Origin: JAIQFF01 sp963725615
GTDB taxonomy: Bacteria; Acidobacteriota; Terriglobia; Terriglobales; Acidobacteriaceae
DNA length: 64,000 nucleotides
NCBI GenBank assembly: GCA_963725615.1
Contig: CAVRZO010000010.1
Coordinates: 124,001-188,000, forward strand
Direction: 5' to 3'
Both the position numbers and the translations under genes were made by a program. Within the stretch, counting starts at the first letter, position 1. Each line of letters opens with the position of its first letter. This document shows, piece after piece, positions 17,545-26,646 of the stretch. Below the pieces are notes generated by a model, which was given only the letters and a program-made list of their open reading frames with translations, ran no database searches and had not been told where the DNA came from.

Positions 17545-18822
17545 ATGGCCGAGCTAACGCCGGACCGCGACAACCCCTACCTCGGCGTGTACGCGGTCAA
17601 TGTTTTCGTCCGCGATCAGGACCGCAGCCTGCGGTTCTACCTGGATCAGCTCGGATTCAACCTGGCCTTTGATGTCCGCCTTCAATCCGGACAGCGCTGG
17701 GTAGGCGTTGCGCCTCCACACGGCACCGCCGTGCTTACCCTGATCGCACCTGAGCCCGAATCGGATGAGTACAAGCTGATCGGCCAACCCACGCCGGTCG
17801 CCTTTGTGGCGGAAGATGTCGTGGCTACCTACAGCCAGTGGAGAAAACGGGGAGTTCGCTTTCGTCATGTTCCGCGTCTAAGGCGCGTCAAGTACCAGCA
17901 GCGGACAGACGACTTGCCGGACGGCGCTCCCTCGTTGCTGCTGGGCAAGGAATCACCCGTTTGGGGCGGAGTATTTACCCGCTTCGAGGATATTGACAGA
18001 AATTCCTTCGCCCTGGTGAGCTTCGACGAAATGACCCAGGCGGTGGAAGCGCAACGGCGCGCTGTGGCGGCGAAGCTTGAATCCGAACGCCGCTCCGCGC
18101 ACGAACTGGAGATCGCCAAACAGGTGCAGGCGAGACTCTTCCCCCAGACCTTTCCGCCCCTGCGAACACTCGACTATGCGGGCGTCTGCATTCAGGCCCG
18201 GCAGGTGGGTGGCGATTACTACGATTTCCTTCACCTTGGTGAGGATCGGATCGCGCTTGTGCTGGGCGACATCTCCGGAAAAGGAATTGCCGGGGCCCTC
18301 CTGATGGCGAATCTGCAGGCGAATCTGCGCAGCCAGCGCATCATTGCCCTGGAGGACCCGCGACGACTTCTGCGATCGGTCAACCAGTTGTTTTACGACA
18401 ATACCGGCGACAGTTCCTATGCCACGCTTTTCTTCGCCGAATACGATGACCGGGCGCAACGTGTGCGCTACGTCAATTGCGGACATCTCTGCGGTCTCCT
18501 GCTGCGCGGCGATGACAGTGTGGAACAGTTGGCATCCACCTGCACAGTTCTGGGGCTCTTCAAAGAGTGGGATTGCACCATCGGGGAATGCCAGCTTCGG
18601 TGCGGGGATTCAATGGCCCTGTACACAGATGGCGTCACCGAATCCTTCAACTCGGCGGGAGAAGAATTTGGAGAACAGCGCTTGACCGAAGCTTTGCGCC
18701 GGCATCGGGAATTGCCTGCGCAGGACTTGCTGGCGGCGATTGTGGACGAGGTTCGCCAGTTCAGTCCCGGCGAACAGTACGACGACATCACTCTCATTGT
18801 AGCCAAGTGCGTAGTGCGATGA
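17545..18822 (+). CDS. VOC (glyoxalase-fold) domain fused to SpoIIE/PP2C phosphatase
   Basis: A 425-residue fusion. Residues about 10-155 form a VOC domain (AVNVFVRDQDRSLRFYLDQL, then GVFTRFEDIDRNSFALVS). A helical linker (about 160-195, rich in Glu/Arg/Ala) leads to a SpoIIE-type PP2C domain (about 200-422) with the metal-binding motifs GGDYYDF and LGDISGKG, NCGHLCGLLL, and the C-terminal YDDITLIVAK. RsbU-like phosphatases of this class usually act on anti-anti-sigma factors and are controlled by an N-terminal sensor. Here the sensor would be the VOC domain, perhaps binding a small molecule. It is followed after 7 bases by a methyltransferase gene. Confidence 0.9.
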   Translation: MAELTPDRDNPYLGVYAVNVFVRDQDRSLRFYLDQLGFNLAFDVRLQSGQRWVGVAPPHGTAVLTLIAPEPESDEYKLIGQPTPVAFVAEDVVATYSQWRKRGVRFRHVPRLRRVKYQQRTDDLPDGAPSLLLGKESPVWGGVFTRFEDIDRNSFALVSFDEMTQAVEAQRRAVAAKLESERRSAHELEIAKQVQARLFPQTFPPLRTLDYAGVCIQARQVGGDYYDFLHLGEDRIALVLGDISGKGIAGALLMANLQANLRSQRIIALEDPRRLLRSVNQLFYDNTGDSSYATLFFAEYDDRAQRVRYVNCGHLCGLLLRGDDSVEQLASTCTVLGLFKEWDCTIGECQLRCGDSMALYTDGVTESFNSAGEEFGEQRLTEALRRHRELPAQDLLAAIVDEVRQFSPGEQYDDITLIVAKCVVR

Positions 18823-18829
18823 GGAAATT

Positions 18830-19636
18830 GTGACCCCTTCTTCCCCGACATCATCCCGCGAGTGGAACTCGGCCGAATATCATCGGCTGTCCGGGCCGCA
18901 GGTCAGCTGGGGGAAAAAGGTCCTGGCGCGCGTGCAACTTCGTGGAGACGAGACGCTGCTCGATGCGGGGTGCGGCACTGGCCGTCTGACCGCGGATTTG
19001 TTGGAAGCCCTGCCCAATGGCCGCGTCGTCGCGCTTGATGTTTCGCAGAACATGCTGCGATCCGCGCGCGAATTCCTGCAACCTCGATTCGACAAACGAG
19101 TGCAGTTTGTGGCCGCCGATCTGCCATACATTCCTTTTGAGAACGCCTTCGACGGGATCGTCAGCACCGCGGCCTTCCACTGGGTCCTGGATCATGACCG
19201 CCTGTTCCGCAATTTACATCGCGCGGTCCGCCCTGGCGGCTGGCTCCAGGCACAATGTGGTGGCGGCACCAATATTGCTCAGTTGCGAGAGCGGATGGCG
19301 TCCCTCGCCGCATCGCTTCCCTTTGCTCCGTATCTGGCTGACTTCCCCTCGCCCTGGTTTTTTCAGAATGCAGAGGGTGCCGCAGATGCGCTTAGACGTG
19401 CGGGTTTCGTCCAGATCGAGACCAGTCTCGAACCGGCTTCTATCGTCATGGAAAGTCGCCAGCATTATCAAGAATTCGTGAGAACGGTTATCGTGCGAAC
19501 CCATCTCGATCGTCTTCCGGACCCCGAGTTGCGAGGCCAGTATGTCTCGCAGCTTGCAGATTTGGCGGCGGCGGATGATCCTCCGTTCCTCCTCGATTAC
19601 TGCCGGCTTAATTTGGCGGCGAGGAAACCGGCTTGA
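18830..19636 (+). CDS. Class I SAM-dependent methyltransferase
   Basis: A 268-residue protein with motif I LLDAGCGTGRLT, motif II acidic VVALDVSQ, AADLPYIPFENAFDGI and RAVRPGGWL. The overall plan resembles trans-aconitate methyltransferase and related small-molecule methyltransferases. GTG start with a good GAGG 5-9 bases upstream, 7 bases after the phosphatase gene, so they are probably co-transcribed. The substrate is unknown. Confidence 0.9.
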   Translation: MTPSSPTSSREWNSAEYHRLSGPQVSWGKKVLARVQLRGDETLLDAGCGTGRLTADLLEALPNGRVVALDVSQNMLRSAREFLQPRFDKRVQFVAADLPYIPFENAFDGIVSTAAFHWVLDHDRLFRNLHRAVRPGGWLQAQCGGGTNIAQLRERMASLAASLPFAPYLADFPSPWFFQNAEGAADALRRAGFVQIETSLEPASIVMESRQHYQEFVRTVIVRTHLDRLPDPELRGQYVSQLADLAAADDPPFLLDYCRLNLAARKPA

Positions 19637-19735
19637 TGTGGGTGCGAGCGGCCTGCTCTGGTATGCCATTGTCATCAAACTTTGGCGCGGAAGAGATTAT
19701 GTTCGATCAAACACTGCGAGGGGAGATGCCCTGGC

Positions 19736-19761
19736 GACAGCCGGCGGGACGCCGGCGCTAC
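19736..19761. repeat. Palindrome, CCGGCGGGACGCCGG family
   Basis: GACAGCCGGCGGGACGCCGG followed by CGCTAC. Identical to the second half of the composite repeat at 33054-33102. It lies between converging genes. Confidence 0.85.
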
Positions 19762-19766
19762 ACGGA

Positions 19767-21926
19767 TCATGTCGAAGTTAGCGGGAGGGCGACGATCACT
19801 TTCGTACCGCTGTCGCCGGAAACGATCCGCAGCGTGCCTCCAAACTGGCGCACTCTCTCCTGCATGCCGCGCACCCCAAGCCCACTGCGGGCAGCGTTCA
19901 TTTCAATTTGCTTTTCCTGGGGAATTCCCTTGCCTTGGTCGCTGATTTCGAATTCCACCACACCTTCCGAGCGGGTCAAGCGAATTCTCGCCGAGGCACT
20001 GCCGGAATGACGATGGATGTTAGTCAGACTCTCCTGCACCACGCGAAAAATTACCAGTTCCAACTCATTGGAGAGTCGGCCCATATCTTCCGGCAGATCG
20101 AGATCGACTTTGATCTTGCTTCGCTCCGAGAAGCCCTCGACATACCAGCGCAGGGCGTAGGCCAATCCGGCTTCGTCGAGAAGAGGGGGATGCAACAGGT
20201 AGGAGAGGGTGCGAATTTCCTTGGACAAGTCGTCTGAAAGCTGCTGACTCTCAGCCGCCAAACTGATGACTTTGGGGTCCTGGTCCGGGGCAGCGTTGCG
20301 CAGCGCCGAAAGATTCATTCCTAGCGCGGTGAGAGTTTGGCCTGCATGATCGTGTAATTCCCGGGCCAGGTGTCGCCTTTCCTCGTCTTGCGTGTGCAAC
20401 AGCCGCCCAGCCAGTTCGCGCAAGCTTACTTCGGCACGCTTTCGATCAAAAATCTCGGTTTCGAGCGCGGCGGTCCGTTCTGCGACCTTTTTCTCCAATA
20501 CTTCATTGGCTTTTCGCAGGGCTTCCTCCGCAAGTTTCAACGGAGTGAGGTCCGTGACAAAGGCCGCAATTTCGGCATCGGACCCAGAGGGGTCGATGAT
20601 CGATGCGCCAATGAGGATAGGCACGTGGCGCCCGTCTTTTGCGATGTAAGCTTTCTCATAAACGTCACAGAATCCGGACTCGCGCAACTGCTGAATTGCA
20701 CGAGCGTCTGCTTCCTCGTATTCGGGTGGGGTCAGGGCCTGCCAGCGCACTTTGCCTGCCGCGACCTCGGCTTCCGAATAGCCAAGCGTTTTGAGGAACG
20801 CAGAGTTCACATAAGTTAACTCTCCGTCCAGACCGCCGATCACCATGCCAAAAGGATTTGCTTCCGCGAGACGGCTGAATCTTTCGGCAGCCTGGACCCG
20901 TTCCAACTGGTGAATTTCGCTTTGCATCAGGCCGGCAATTCGGATCCCGACCAGCTGGAAAAAAGTCTGGTAATTCTTGTCGAAAGGCAAGCGCGGACTG
21001 ATGCCAAAAACGAGCACCGCCTGAATTAACGATCCGGGCATGTGGAGCGGCAACAGGTAGGCGTGTGTGACGGGTTCCGGCCAGGGCTCACGGATGATGT
21101 CGCCGAAACGCTGTTGCAAGTCCTCCACCAGCAGCGGAGTTTGGGATTTCACGACATCGGCCAAAGGCCAGTGGTCAGGCGTCGCCAGGGCGCCCATCGA
21201 ACCTGTGCTCCCAGCCTGCAGGATCTCATTCCGGGTCAACAAATAAAGGGCCGCAAAAGGAAAGTCGGCGGGATCCCGATCGAATTTTCTGACGATGGTC
21301 TTCACGAACTGCAACAGAGGTTGAGAGCCGGGAACCTGTTCTGGCGGTGCAGAGTCAGCGGATATGGCAAGTAGAGTGCGCAGGCGGCGTTCACTCAACA
21401 CCTGTTCCGTGGTCTCACTGCAGACCACAAGCGTCCCTTGAACGGTTCCGTTCTTGTCTCTGACTGGACTGTAGCTGTACGTCCAGAACACTTCTTCCAG
21501 TTTTCCATTGCGGTTGATTGGGACAAGCTGGTTAGTATTCCAGGTGGAACTGCCGTGGCCCATCACCGCCTCTATTTGCGGACCGATAATCGGCCATATT
21601 TCGGGCCAGCATTCAAAGCCACGCTGGCCAAGAGCGGCAGGGTGCTTGTCTTCCCGAATGCTGGGTCGGTAACCATCGTTGTAAAACTGGATCAGCTCGG
21701 GCCCCCACCACAGAAACATGGGATGCCGGGAAGCCAGAATGAGGTTCACCGTGGTAATCAGAGTATCGGACCAGGTTTCCACGGGCCCGAGCGCAGTCCT
21801 TTCCCAGTCAAAGCAGCGCACAAGACCTGCCATCTCGCCTTCGCCGATGATCGGGGAGGATGGAATGCCCCGCCCCGGTGCGATGGTAAGACGCTGGCGA
21901 TTGGAACGCTGCGATGAGGGTGACAT
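19767..21926 (-). CDS. PAS/GAF sensor histidine kinase, NarL-type (HisKA_3)
   Basis: A soluble 719-residue kinase with no membrane segment. In order: a PAS-like domain (about 30-180, LILASRHPMFLWWGPELIQF), a GAF-like region (about 185-340), a second PAS (about 345-475, GMVIGGLDGELTYVNSAFLK), a coiled coil, HisKA_3 with the phospho-acceptor His near 525 (ARELHDHAGQTL), and a HATPase_c (VVQESLTNIHRHSG, DQGKGIP, GLGVRGMQERV). ATG 21926 is preferred over an in-frame start at 21968. No response regulator is next to it, so its partner lies elsewhere. The signal is not known. Confidence 0.92.
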   Translation of the reverse strand: MSPSSQRSNRQRLTIAPGRGIPSSPIIGEGEMAGLVRCFDWERTALGPVETWSDTLITTVNLILASRHPMFLWWGPELIQFYNDGYRPSIREDKHPAALGQRGFECWPEIWPIIGPQIEAVMGHGSSTWNTNQLVPINRNGKLEEVFWTYSYSPVRDKNGTVQGTLVVCSETTEQVLSERRLRTLLAISADSAPPEQVPGSQPLLQFVKTIVRKFDRDPADFPFAALYLLTRNEILQAGSTGSMGALATPDHWPLADVVKSQTPLLVEDLQQRFGDIIREPWPEPVTHAYLLPLHMPGSLIQAVLVFGISPRLPFDKNYQTFFQLVGIRIAGLMQSEIHQLERVQAAERFSRLAEANPFGMVIGGLDGELTYVNSAFLKTLGYSEAEVAAGKVRWQALTPPEYEEADARAIQQLRESGFCDVYEKAYIAKDGRHVPILIGASIIDPSGSDAEIAAFVTDLTPLKLAEEALRKANEVLEKKVAERTAALETEIFDRKRAEVSLRELAGRLLHTQDEERRHLARELHDHAGQTLTALGMNLSALRNAAPDQDPKVISLAAESQQLSDDLSKEIRTLSYLLHPPLLDEAGLAYALRWYVEGFSERSKIKVDLDLPEDMGRLSNELELVIFRVVQESLTNIHRHSGSASARIRLTRSEGVVEFEISDQGKGIPQEKQIEMNAARSGLGVRGMQERVRQFGGTLRIVSGDSGTKVIVALPLTST

Positions 21927-22324
21927 GGTCAAATCAAGGCGCGCCAGCGTGCGGCCGCTTCGTGACATTGCAGCGAGACCGAAAGGGATCCGCCGATTCT
22001 CGAGGCCAACCGATCATGCCGAAAACATGAACCAAGAACGGACAGGGCCGCTATTCGGCCCGTCCAAAGGTGCGTTTCGACTGTTGCCTCACCTTGAGTA
22101 TAGCAATTACCGTGCTTCGAAAGGCCCTGGATTTTCGCTGGTAATAGCTGATTTTGAATTTCCCACGTCAGGATAGGGTCATCGTGAGCTTGGGGGAGGA
22201 CCTAGTGCGGAGGACAAGCACCTTCGTGCCATCTGTGGCGATCGCCGCGAGATCCTTCAGGACTGAGGTTCTTCAGGATGACGACCATGCGACCTTCGAG
22301 TTGCGTAAACATAGCTAGTGTTTT
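21927..22324. other. Intergenic region, repeats only
   Basis: No convincing gene. It holds a GC hairpin (GGGCCGCTATTCGGCCC near 22046) and a degenerate TGTCATCCTGAG-family remnant around 22250-22292 (GATCCTTCAGGACTGAGG, then TTCTTCAGGATGACG). A promoter for the kinase gene was not identified. Confidence 0.5.
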
Positions 22325-22642
22325 TCACTTTACCGATTGCCCAACCCAACTTAGATATTCCACGCTTCCGTCCTCAATCGCAACGCAAATGCACTCCGGC
22401 ACATCGTAAGAATGAAGCTCTCTGATCGCATCCCGCACCCGTTCAAAGGCACTGCGCGTGGTCTTGACGATGAGCAGCCACTCTTCAGCTTCCTCCACCT
22501 CTCCTTCCCAACGGTAGATCGACCCGACCTGAGGGACGATATTCACGCACGCCGCCAGGAGTCGTTCGACAAGGGCACGGCCAATCTTGCGGGCTTCGTC
22601 TTTCGAACTGGCGGTGGTGAGGACGAGTATCTTGTCTGTCAT
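22325..22642 (-). CDS. cutA: CutA-like divalent cation tolerance protein
   Basis: A 105-residue ferredoxin-like-fold protein that forms trimers. It matches CutA along its length: LVLTTASSKDEARKIGRALV, LLAACVNIVPQVGSIYRWEG, EWLLIVKTT and HSYDVPECICVAIEDGS. The link to copper tolerance is weak for many members, and the true role is uncertain. It is divergent from the phosphohexomutase gene. Confidence 0.95.
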   Translation of the reverse strand: MTDKILVLTTASSKDEARKIGRALVERLLAACVNIVPQVGSIYRWEGEVEEAEEWLLIVKTTRSAFERVRDAIRELHSYDVPECICVAIEDGSVEYLSWVGQSVK

Positions 22643-22703
22643 ATAGAATCAGCCTTCAGTTTAGGCTGACAGGGTAGCACCCGGTCGCGATCGGGAGATT
22701 AAC

Positions 22704-24113
22704 ATGGCTACAGAAATCCATTTTGGAACTTCGGGATGGCGCGCCGTGATGGCGGACGAGTTTACCTTCGCCAACGTTCGCCGCGCCGTAACTGGAATCG
22801 CACGCTACGTGGTCTCGCAGAAATCCTCCGGCGCGCGCGTCATTGTGGGACGCGACCCGCGGTTTCTGGGTGAGACCTTCTGCTCCATGGCAGACGAAAT
22901 CCTCGCCGCCCATGGCATCACGCCGCTCCTGATCGCGGATCCCGCCCCGACCCCCGCCATTTCTCATGCCGTGATTCGGGAGAAGGCGGACGGCGCCATC
23001 AACTTCACCGCTTCGCACAATCCTCCGGAATACAACGGCATCAAGTTTTCCACGCCCGACGGCGCACCCGCGTTGCCTGAGGTCACGAAGCGCATTGAAG
23101 CGGAAATCAAGGCCAGCGATGCGAGCGGGGAGAAACCGAAGTCGTCGTCGAAGACCGTGACCGCTCAGGCTCTCGAACCTCGTGCCGCCTACCTGGCCCG
23201 GCTACGAGAGATCGTAGATTTCAAAGCCATTCAAAAGGCAAATCTGCGCGTCGTCTTCGATCCCTTCTGGGGTGCGGCGCGGGGATACTCCGACTCGCTG
23301 TTGCGCGAGGCGGGTGTGGACGTATCAACCGTCCACGATTGTCGCGACGTGCTCTTTGGTGGCCACGCTCCCGAGCCCGACGACCACTTGCTCGAGGGCT
23401 GCCGCGAACAGATGCGCGCCACCAAGGCGCACATCGGCATCGCGACCGACGGAGACGCTGACCGCTTCGGCATCGTGGACGCCGACGGCACTTTCTTCAC
23501 CCCCAACTACATCGTCGCCTTGCTGTTCGATTACCTGGTGGACAGTCGGGGCTGGAAGAATGGCGTGGCCAAGTCTGTCGCTACCACCAACCTGATCAAC
23601 GCCGTTGCCAAACATCACGGTATCGAACTGCACGAGACCCCGGTAGGTTTCAAATACATTGGCGAGCTGATCAAGCAGGACAAGATCGCGATTGGCGGCG
23701 AAGAGAGTGCAGGACTCTCCATTCGCCACCACGTCCCGGAGAAAGATGGCGTGCTGGCCGGTCTGCTCTGCTGTGAGATGGTGGCAAACCGCGGCAAGTC
23801 TCTGGGTCAGCAGTTGCAGGAGCTATTTGCCGAAGTTGGTTCCTTTTACAGTCTGCGAGAGAACTTTCACTTGACCCAAGAGGCAAAGGAGAAGTTCACT
23901 GGGAAGCTACGTGGGGAGCCTCACGATCTTATGGGCCGGAAGATCACTGAGGTGGTACGCACGGACGGTTTGAAACTGCTGTTTGCCGATGGCTCGTGGG
24001 TTTGCTACCGATTGTCGGGGACCGAACCGGTAGTCCGGGTGTATACCGAAGCCCGCAGCACGGAAGATCTCGAGAAACTGAGCGCAGCCGCCAAACAATG
24101 GATCTTCGAATAG
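22704..24113 (+). CDS. Phosphoglucomutase/phosphomannomutase family protein
   Basis: Alpha-D-phosphohexomutase of 469 residues that interconverts hexose 1- and 6-phosphates. All four signature sites are present: the phosphoserine loop TASHNPPEYNGIK, the metal loop DGDADR, the sugar-specificity loop GGEESAG, and the phosphate-binding RLSGTEP. GEESAG favours glucose- or mannose-type substrates over glucosamine. The start is supported by GGGAG upstream. The end overlaps the next gene by 16 bases. Confidence 0.95.
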   Translation: MATEIHFGTSGWRAVMADEFTFANVRRAVTGIARYVVSQKSSGARVIVGRDPRFLGETFCSMADEILAAHGITPLLIADPAPTPAISHAVIREKADGAINFTASHNPPEYNGIKFSTPDGAPALPEVTKRIEAEIKASDASGEKPKSSSKTVTAQALEPRAAYLARLREIVDFKAIQKANLRVVFDPFWGAARGYSDSLLREAGVDVSTVHDCRDVLFGGHAPEPDDHLLEGCREQMRATKAHIGIATDGDADRFGIVDADGTFFTPNYIVALLFDYLVDSRGWKNGVAKSVATTNLINAVAKHHGIELHETPVGFKYIGELIKQDKIAIGGEESAGLSIRHHVPEKDGVLAGLLCCEMVANRGKSLGQQLQELFAEVGSFYSLRENFHLTQEAKEKFTGKLRGEPHDLMGRKITEVVRTDGLKLLFADGSWVCYRLSGTEPVVRVYTEARSTEDLEKLSAAAKQWIFE

Positions 24114-24568
24114 AGCAACTACCGAAAATCCGGGTAGTGCCCCGGGCCCAGCGCGGACTCCACGCGCTGGTGGACCGCGCCCCTCAAGCCGAGGCCTTTG
24201 GGGAGCGCCTGAAGGAAAGGCTACGTCCAGCCACGACCTGGCTATATAATTCTCGCCGCCGCCTGGCTACCCTGGGAGTCGCCATGCTGACGGGCTGGCT
24301 GTTTCTTCACGTAATGTTCGGAGCTAACGGCATGGTGGTTTACCGGCAAAAGCGCGCCGAGTATCAAAGCTTGCGCCGCGAAATTGACGGCCTGCAGAAG
24401 GAAAGCGACTACTATACCGAACAGATCAACGCCCTTCAGACTGATCCTAAGACCATTGAAAAAGAAGCTCGCGAACAGTTGCACTACGCCCGTCCGGGTG
24501 AAGTCGTGTATGTGGCGCCCGCCCCTCCGCTGATCCAGATACCCTCGACCAACGCGGCCCAGAAGTAA
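24098..24568 (+). CDS. FtsB/DivIC-like septum formation initiator
   Basis: A 156-residue bitopic protein: a cytosolic N-terminus of about 60 residues, one membrane segment (LATLGVAMLTGWLFLHVMFG), then a coiled coil (EYQSLRREIDGLQKESDYY) and the typical closing motif KEAREQLHYARPGEVVYV. FtsB/DivIC proteins sit in the divisome with FtsL and FtsQ. ATG 24098 lies inside the end of the upstream gene (overlap 16 bases). The N-terminal cytosolic part is longer than in E. coli FtsB. Confidence 0.88.
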   Translation: MDLRIEQLPKIRVVPRAQRGLHALVDRAPQAEAFGERLKERLRPATTWLYNSRRRLATLGVAMLTGWLFLHVMFGANGMVVYRQKRAEYQSLRREIDGLQKESDYYTEQINALQTDPKTIEKEAREQLHYARPGEVVYVAPAPPLIQIPSTNAAQK

Positions 24569-24750
24569 CTTCGATTCCTGCCTAATACGCTCATCCTCAC
24601 CCTACGCATTCAGGCTTCATCCAGCGAAGGACCTGTGCATTCCCCTCCACCCTCACATGCAGCGTCGGCTCAAATTCAGCGTGAAAGCGCGTCACCGGAG
24701 CTGGCAGGGTTCTGGTGCCGCTATCGTCCGGAATCCATAGGTTCTTCGTC

Positions 24751-24796
24751 GGGAGCCCTTCGCGCAGCGAAGGGCTCCGCTTCCTCAGGATGACAG
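24751..24796. repeat. Palindrome with TGTCATCCTGAG-family end
   Basis: A perfect 12-bp stem (GGAGCCCTTCGC and GCGAAGGGCTCC) around GCA, followed by CTTCCTCAGGATGACAGTG. The hairpin lies between converging genes and might help termination, but the T-run is missing and the sequence matches a dispersed repeat. Confidence 0.75.
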
Positions 24797-24840
24797 TGGG
24801 TGAAAGTTGAATTGCGAAGCGGATTGCTTTCAAGCTCTTA

Positions 24841-25977
24841 CTAGACCGACGCCTTTTGTGCGGCGGCTTTGGGGACTCGCTGCTTGCGCAGTTCGATCTG
24901 AAAGGCGGCGGACGGAAGGTCGCTCTTTTTTCGGAAGAGGTCCAGCAATGGGTCTTCTACACCGTTCCCGGACTTGGTCACGGCCACCGGTTCGCCGATG
25001 TCCAAGCCTTCCGGCTCCACCAGCAATTCGGGGAGAGATCCGTTCGTGTTAGTCATGGCCTGGATAAATTTCTCCAGATCATTGCGTTGCAGGTCGTTGG
25101 TTTGAGCGAATTCAATCCCCATACCCAGGTCAGAGTGCATGACCAGAACAACGCCTTCTGCCTTGAAGCTTACGCCCGCAACCTTCATGGAGAGGATGAT
25201 ACGAGTCCGCACCGGGAAGGGCGAAGCGGTCGCCAGATAACATCCCCCCAGGCTGAGGTCGGTGAGCTTGCATGGAGCGGGCGGATCATCCTGCTCAAAT
25301 TCTGGAGCGCGGCTTTCCAGCCATGCATTCAACTTGTCACGCATCGCGGGAGCCAGATTCAGGAAGCGTAGTCCAACCTGGCGGCCGGGGTTTTCCCAGG
25401 CCACGTCACCCGCGCACTCGATGTTGTCTTCGGTTCCCGGCAAGGAAAACTGCAGGTTGACAGCTCCAAGACTCTTGGGACGGTGCGCCAGCTGGACGGC
25501 AATTCCGCCTTCACCGATGTCGCTGCTGACAGCCCGCATCTGGCCGGCGCCGTCGTTCACCTGGATCGTGACTGGAGTCTCGACAGGGATGCGGGCGTTG
25601 CGGCGCCGTTCGCGTTTCATCAGAGCTCGAACCGCGCGAAAACTGGTCTTGGCGCGTTCCGGAGAAAGCGGCTGGTGCAGGACGAAATGGGCCCCCAGGT
25701 CTCGGGAGTCTCCCAGCGAGGTTTGGGCGCCGACAATGGCGACAGCCACGGCCCGCTTGTTGCAGGGAGCGGAGCGGGCGCTGCGCAGCACGCGCGAGGC
25801 GGTGCCTGGGTCTGCGCAGTCCACGATGACTGCTTCAAACCTTCCGCGGGTCAGTTTGTGAATGGCGGATTCGGCATCGGCGCAAAGCTCCATGCCGATT
25901 TCCAGCTCACTCAATACCCGCCGCAGGACCCGGACGACCTTCTCGTCGGCACAAAAAACCAGCGCTTGTAAACTCAT
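24841..25977 (-). CDS. Pseudo-receiver protein with two PilZ domains
   Basis: A 378-residue cytosolic protein. Residues 1-120 resemble a response-regulator receiver (ALVFCADEKVVRVLRRVL, phospho-acceptor-like Asp in AVIVDCADP), but the conserved Lys is Gln (VLHQPL), so phosphotransfer is doubtful. The first PilZ domain (about 125-220) has the c-di-GMP-binding arginines in RRRNAR and a variant DIGEGG. The second (about 230-320) has DLSLGG but no visible RxxxR. It is probably a c-di-GMP effector. ATG 25977 is preferred over the longer frame to 26058. The stop of the small upstream gene is 37 bases away. Confidence 0.85.
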   Translation of the reverse strand: MSLQALVFCADEKVVRVLRRVLSELEIGMELCADAESAIHKLTRGRFEAVIVDCADPGTASRVLRSARSAPCNKRAVAVAIVGAQTSLGDSRDLGAHFVLHQPLSPERAKTSFRAVRALMKRERRRNARIPVETPVTIQVNDGAGQMRAVSSDIGEGGIAVQLAHRPKSLGAVNLQFSLPGTEDNIECAGDVAWENPGRQVGLRFLNLAPAMRDKLNAWLESRAPEFEQDDPPAPCKLTDLSLGGCYLATASPFPVRTRIILSMKVAGVSFKAEGVVLVMHSDLGMGIEFAQTNDLQRNDLEKFIQAMTNTNGSLPELLVEPEGLDIGEPVAVTKSGNGVEDPLLDLFRKKSDLPSAAFQIELRKQRVPKAAAQKASV

Positions 25978-26014
25978 TAGACGCCTTCGACTCTGGTGCT
26001 GCTCGAGGCTTGCT

Positions 26015-26176
26015 TTAGCCCCGGCCGGCAGCTCCTTCGGCTTCCTCGCGCTCGTCATCGAGCAAATGGGCCACCCCGCGGAGTTGTTCCGCAGCGGTCT
26101 GTAGAGCTTCGATCTGCTTGCCTAGTTGAGCCTGCTCTGCCTGCTTCTTGCGCAGCACTTCGTAGATATCCCTCAC
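26015..26176 (-). CDS. Small coiled-coil protein
   Basis: A 53-residue protein beginning MRDIYEVLRKKQAEQ, then a heptad-like stretch QLGKQIEALQTAAEQL and an acidic end. GTG 26176 is chosen because AAGGAGG lies 8 bases upstream. The longer ATG-started frame (26218) has no such signal. Small proteins of this type seem common in acidobacteria (from memory). It may be co-transcribed with the PilZ gene. Function unknown. Confidence 0.75.
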   Translation of the reverse strand: MRDIYEVLRKKQAEQAQLGKQIEALQTAAEQLRGVAHLLDDEREEAEGAAGRG

Positions 26177-26473
26177 AGTTTTGGCCTCCTTATCGCACTC
26201 TAGGTAGGTCTGTGGCAACCGTCAATGACCCGCCGTGGACAACGCGTTACCGGGGTAACTCCGGATTGGGCGAGGCAGGTTCTCGGCAGCGGTCAGAATG
26301 GGTAAAAAGCTCTCTTCGTGACGCTTAGATAATGTTCAACGGCGTACCAAACTGGGCGGCGGCAGCCAGACAAGGGTGCCAGACGATTCCCGATGCGGGA
26401 TCTCTTGAGGCTTAAAGCATTAACTTACTGAAATATAGCTTGCCGCGCCTCACGAAAATAGGTCATATTTTCA
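26177..26473. other. Intergenic region with no recognised content
   Basis: Between the minus-strand coiled-coil gene and the promoter at 26474. Apart from the Shine-Dalgarno of the minus-strand gene I see no gene, RNA or repeat here. Confidence 0.5.
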
Positions 26474-26502
26474 TTGACTTATAGAGTCAAATGTCCTAGA
26501 AT
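26474..26502 (+). promoter_or_regulatory. Strong sigma70-type promoter
   Basis: TTGACT (26474-26479), 17-bp spacer, TAGAAT (26497-26502). The expected start near 26509 leaves a leader of about 137 bases before the 75-residue gene. Confidence 0.65.
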
Positions 26503-26646
26503 CATTATCTTCCAGTCATACACAAGGTTCTCCTGGTAGTAGGGCTTTGTGGTGCGATTTGGCGTGAATCTTCTGCAACGCCAAACGAATCTAAGTTTTA
26601 AGTTCATTGTTTGCAGTTTTATCCCAGGTACGAGGCATAAATATTC

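Noticed and set aside
24751..24778. Rho-independent terminator between the FtsB-like and PilZ genes
   Set aside because: A strong stem but no T-run, and the sequence belongs to a repeat family.
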